Below are positions 5,188 to 5,503 of a stretch of DNA of 5,503 nt, in pieces (the stretch's first letter is position 1; every line of letters begins with the position of its first letter). Location: contig JAMDDG010000334.1 in assembly GCA_023488865.1 (NCBI GenBank), forward strand, positions 1 to 5,503, in the 5' to 3' direction. The notes under the pieces are model-generated. The model worked only from the letters and a program-made list of their open reading frames with translations, made no database searches and was not told the origin of the DNA. This DNA comes from Bacteroidota bacterium (GTDB lineage Bacteria; Bacteroidota; Bacteroidia; Bacteroidales; Prolixibacteraceae). Both the position numbers and the translations under genes were made by a program.

Positions 5188-5290
5188 CTTTGTGATCCTT
5201 TGTGTTACCCGTCGTGACCTTAGTGGTTAAATTCTTAAAGGATTTTTACCACTAAGGGCTCAAAGGTAAAAACACGAAGGAATCACAAAG
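5188..5290. repeat. 103-bp imperfect palindrome (CTTTGTG / CCTTAGTGGT type)
   Basis: The outer arm 5188-5206 (CTTTGTGATCCTTTGTGTT) pairs with 5271-5290 with one mismatch and one bulge. The inner arm CCTTAGTGGT (5218-5227) pairs perfectly with ACCACTAAGG (5248-5257) over a 20-nt loop. It lies between the isomerase-like stop and the TlpA-like start. Similar CTTTGTG/CCTTAGTGG palindromes recur in Bacteroidota intergenic DNA as far as I recall. It may act as a terminator for the upstream gene or be a small non-autonomous repeat. Confidence 0.75.
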
Positions 5291-5308
5291 GAATTTATTG
5301 GTTAATTA

Positions 5309-5503
5309 TTAGACGTCGCAAATCAGGATGCATTTTCTGAGCGATGCCAACTTATCCGGATTGGTAGGCACGAATTCCTGGCCTACAAAACCTTTGTATC
5401 CGGTGGCCACGATGGCTTTCATGATGGCAGGATAATAAAGTTCCTGGGTCTCGTCCAATTCGTGCCTGCCGGGAACGCCGCCGGTATGGATATGGCCAAT
5501 GTA
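5309..5503 (-). CDS. Hydroxypyruvate isomerase-like TIM-barrel protein, C-terminal 64 residues
   Basis: The frame is open from base 5503 to TAA at 5311-5309; the start lies beyond the window. The residues read YIGHIHTGGVPGRHE, then DETQELYYPAIMKAI, GYKGFVGQEFVPT and a C-terminal helix ending ICDV. This matches the end of the xylose-isomerase-like TIM-barrel superfamily, and specifically hydroxypyruvate isomerase (Hyi): the VPGRHE motif, the E-x-YYP segment and the final Q-E-F strand, whose Glu is the expected metal or catalytic ligand. The GHIH histidines belong to the metal site. Hyi interconverts hydroxypyruvate and tartronate semialdehyde in the cytoplasm. In Bacteroidota, relatives may act on other sugars, so the exact substrate is not certain. 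No other glyoxylate-pathway gene is in view. Transcription runs towards the palindrome at 5188-5290. Confidence 0.85.
   Translation of the reverse strand, partial: YIGHIHTGGVPGRHELDETQELYYPAIMKAIVATGYKGFVGQEFVPTNPDKLASLRKCILICDV

Overview
The window looks like Bacteroidota chromosome, possibly a draft or metagenome contig. The evidence is protein families common in that phylum (a TlpA-like lipoprotein with a DUF4369-like N-terminus, a DUF2721 membrane protein, a hydroxypyruvate-isomerase-like TIM barrel, and an SGNH esterase of the GNSIT / GISGDTT type), gene starts in AT-rich leaders without Shine-Dalgarno sequences, and short palindromic and microsatellite repeats filling the gaps. All six protein-coding loci lie on the minus strand. 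I cannot name a genus.

Layout from left to right: (1) 1-481, N-terminal two thirds of a secreted SGNH/GDSL esterase, cut by the window edge. (2) 627-1091, a zeta-toxin-like P-loop kinase that has lost its C-terminal half and runs in frame into what looks like a small partner ORF. (3) 1092-1598, no gene; it holds a nested hairpin element and a long attC-like stem-loop. (4) 1599-2387, an AT-rich secreted protein of unknown function with lipocalin-like GDW/GKW motifs. (5) 2388-3484, 1.1 kb without a convincing gene, packed with palindromes, a 20-21 bp tandem array and an 8 bp tandem array with its reverse complement. (6) 3485-3883, a DUF2721 protein. (7) 4053-5145, a TlpA-like thioredoxin lipoprotein broken by one frameshift near its N-terminus. 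(8) 5188-5290, a 103 bp imperfect palindrome. (9) 5309-5503, the C-terminal end of a hydroxypyruvate-isomerase-like protein.

The genes do not form an obvious single pathway. Each is separated by a gap with its own repeat structure, so they are probably transcribed independently. The most interesting object is the single-gene unit at about 1467-2443. The gene, its leader and a downstream 137-nt foldable site have the geometry of an integron-type gene cassette: related GTT-starting boundaries, a paired outer box, an internal loop, a 19 bp stem, and better folding of the strand opposite the gene. No integrase is present and the boxes match the integron consensus only partly, so this is a hypothesis. 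The second theme is that both gaps around the DUF2721 gene carry a microsatellite facing its own reverse complement.
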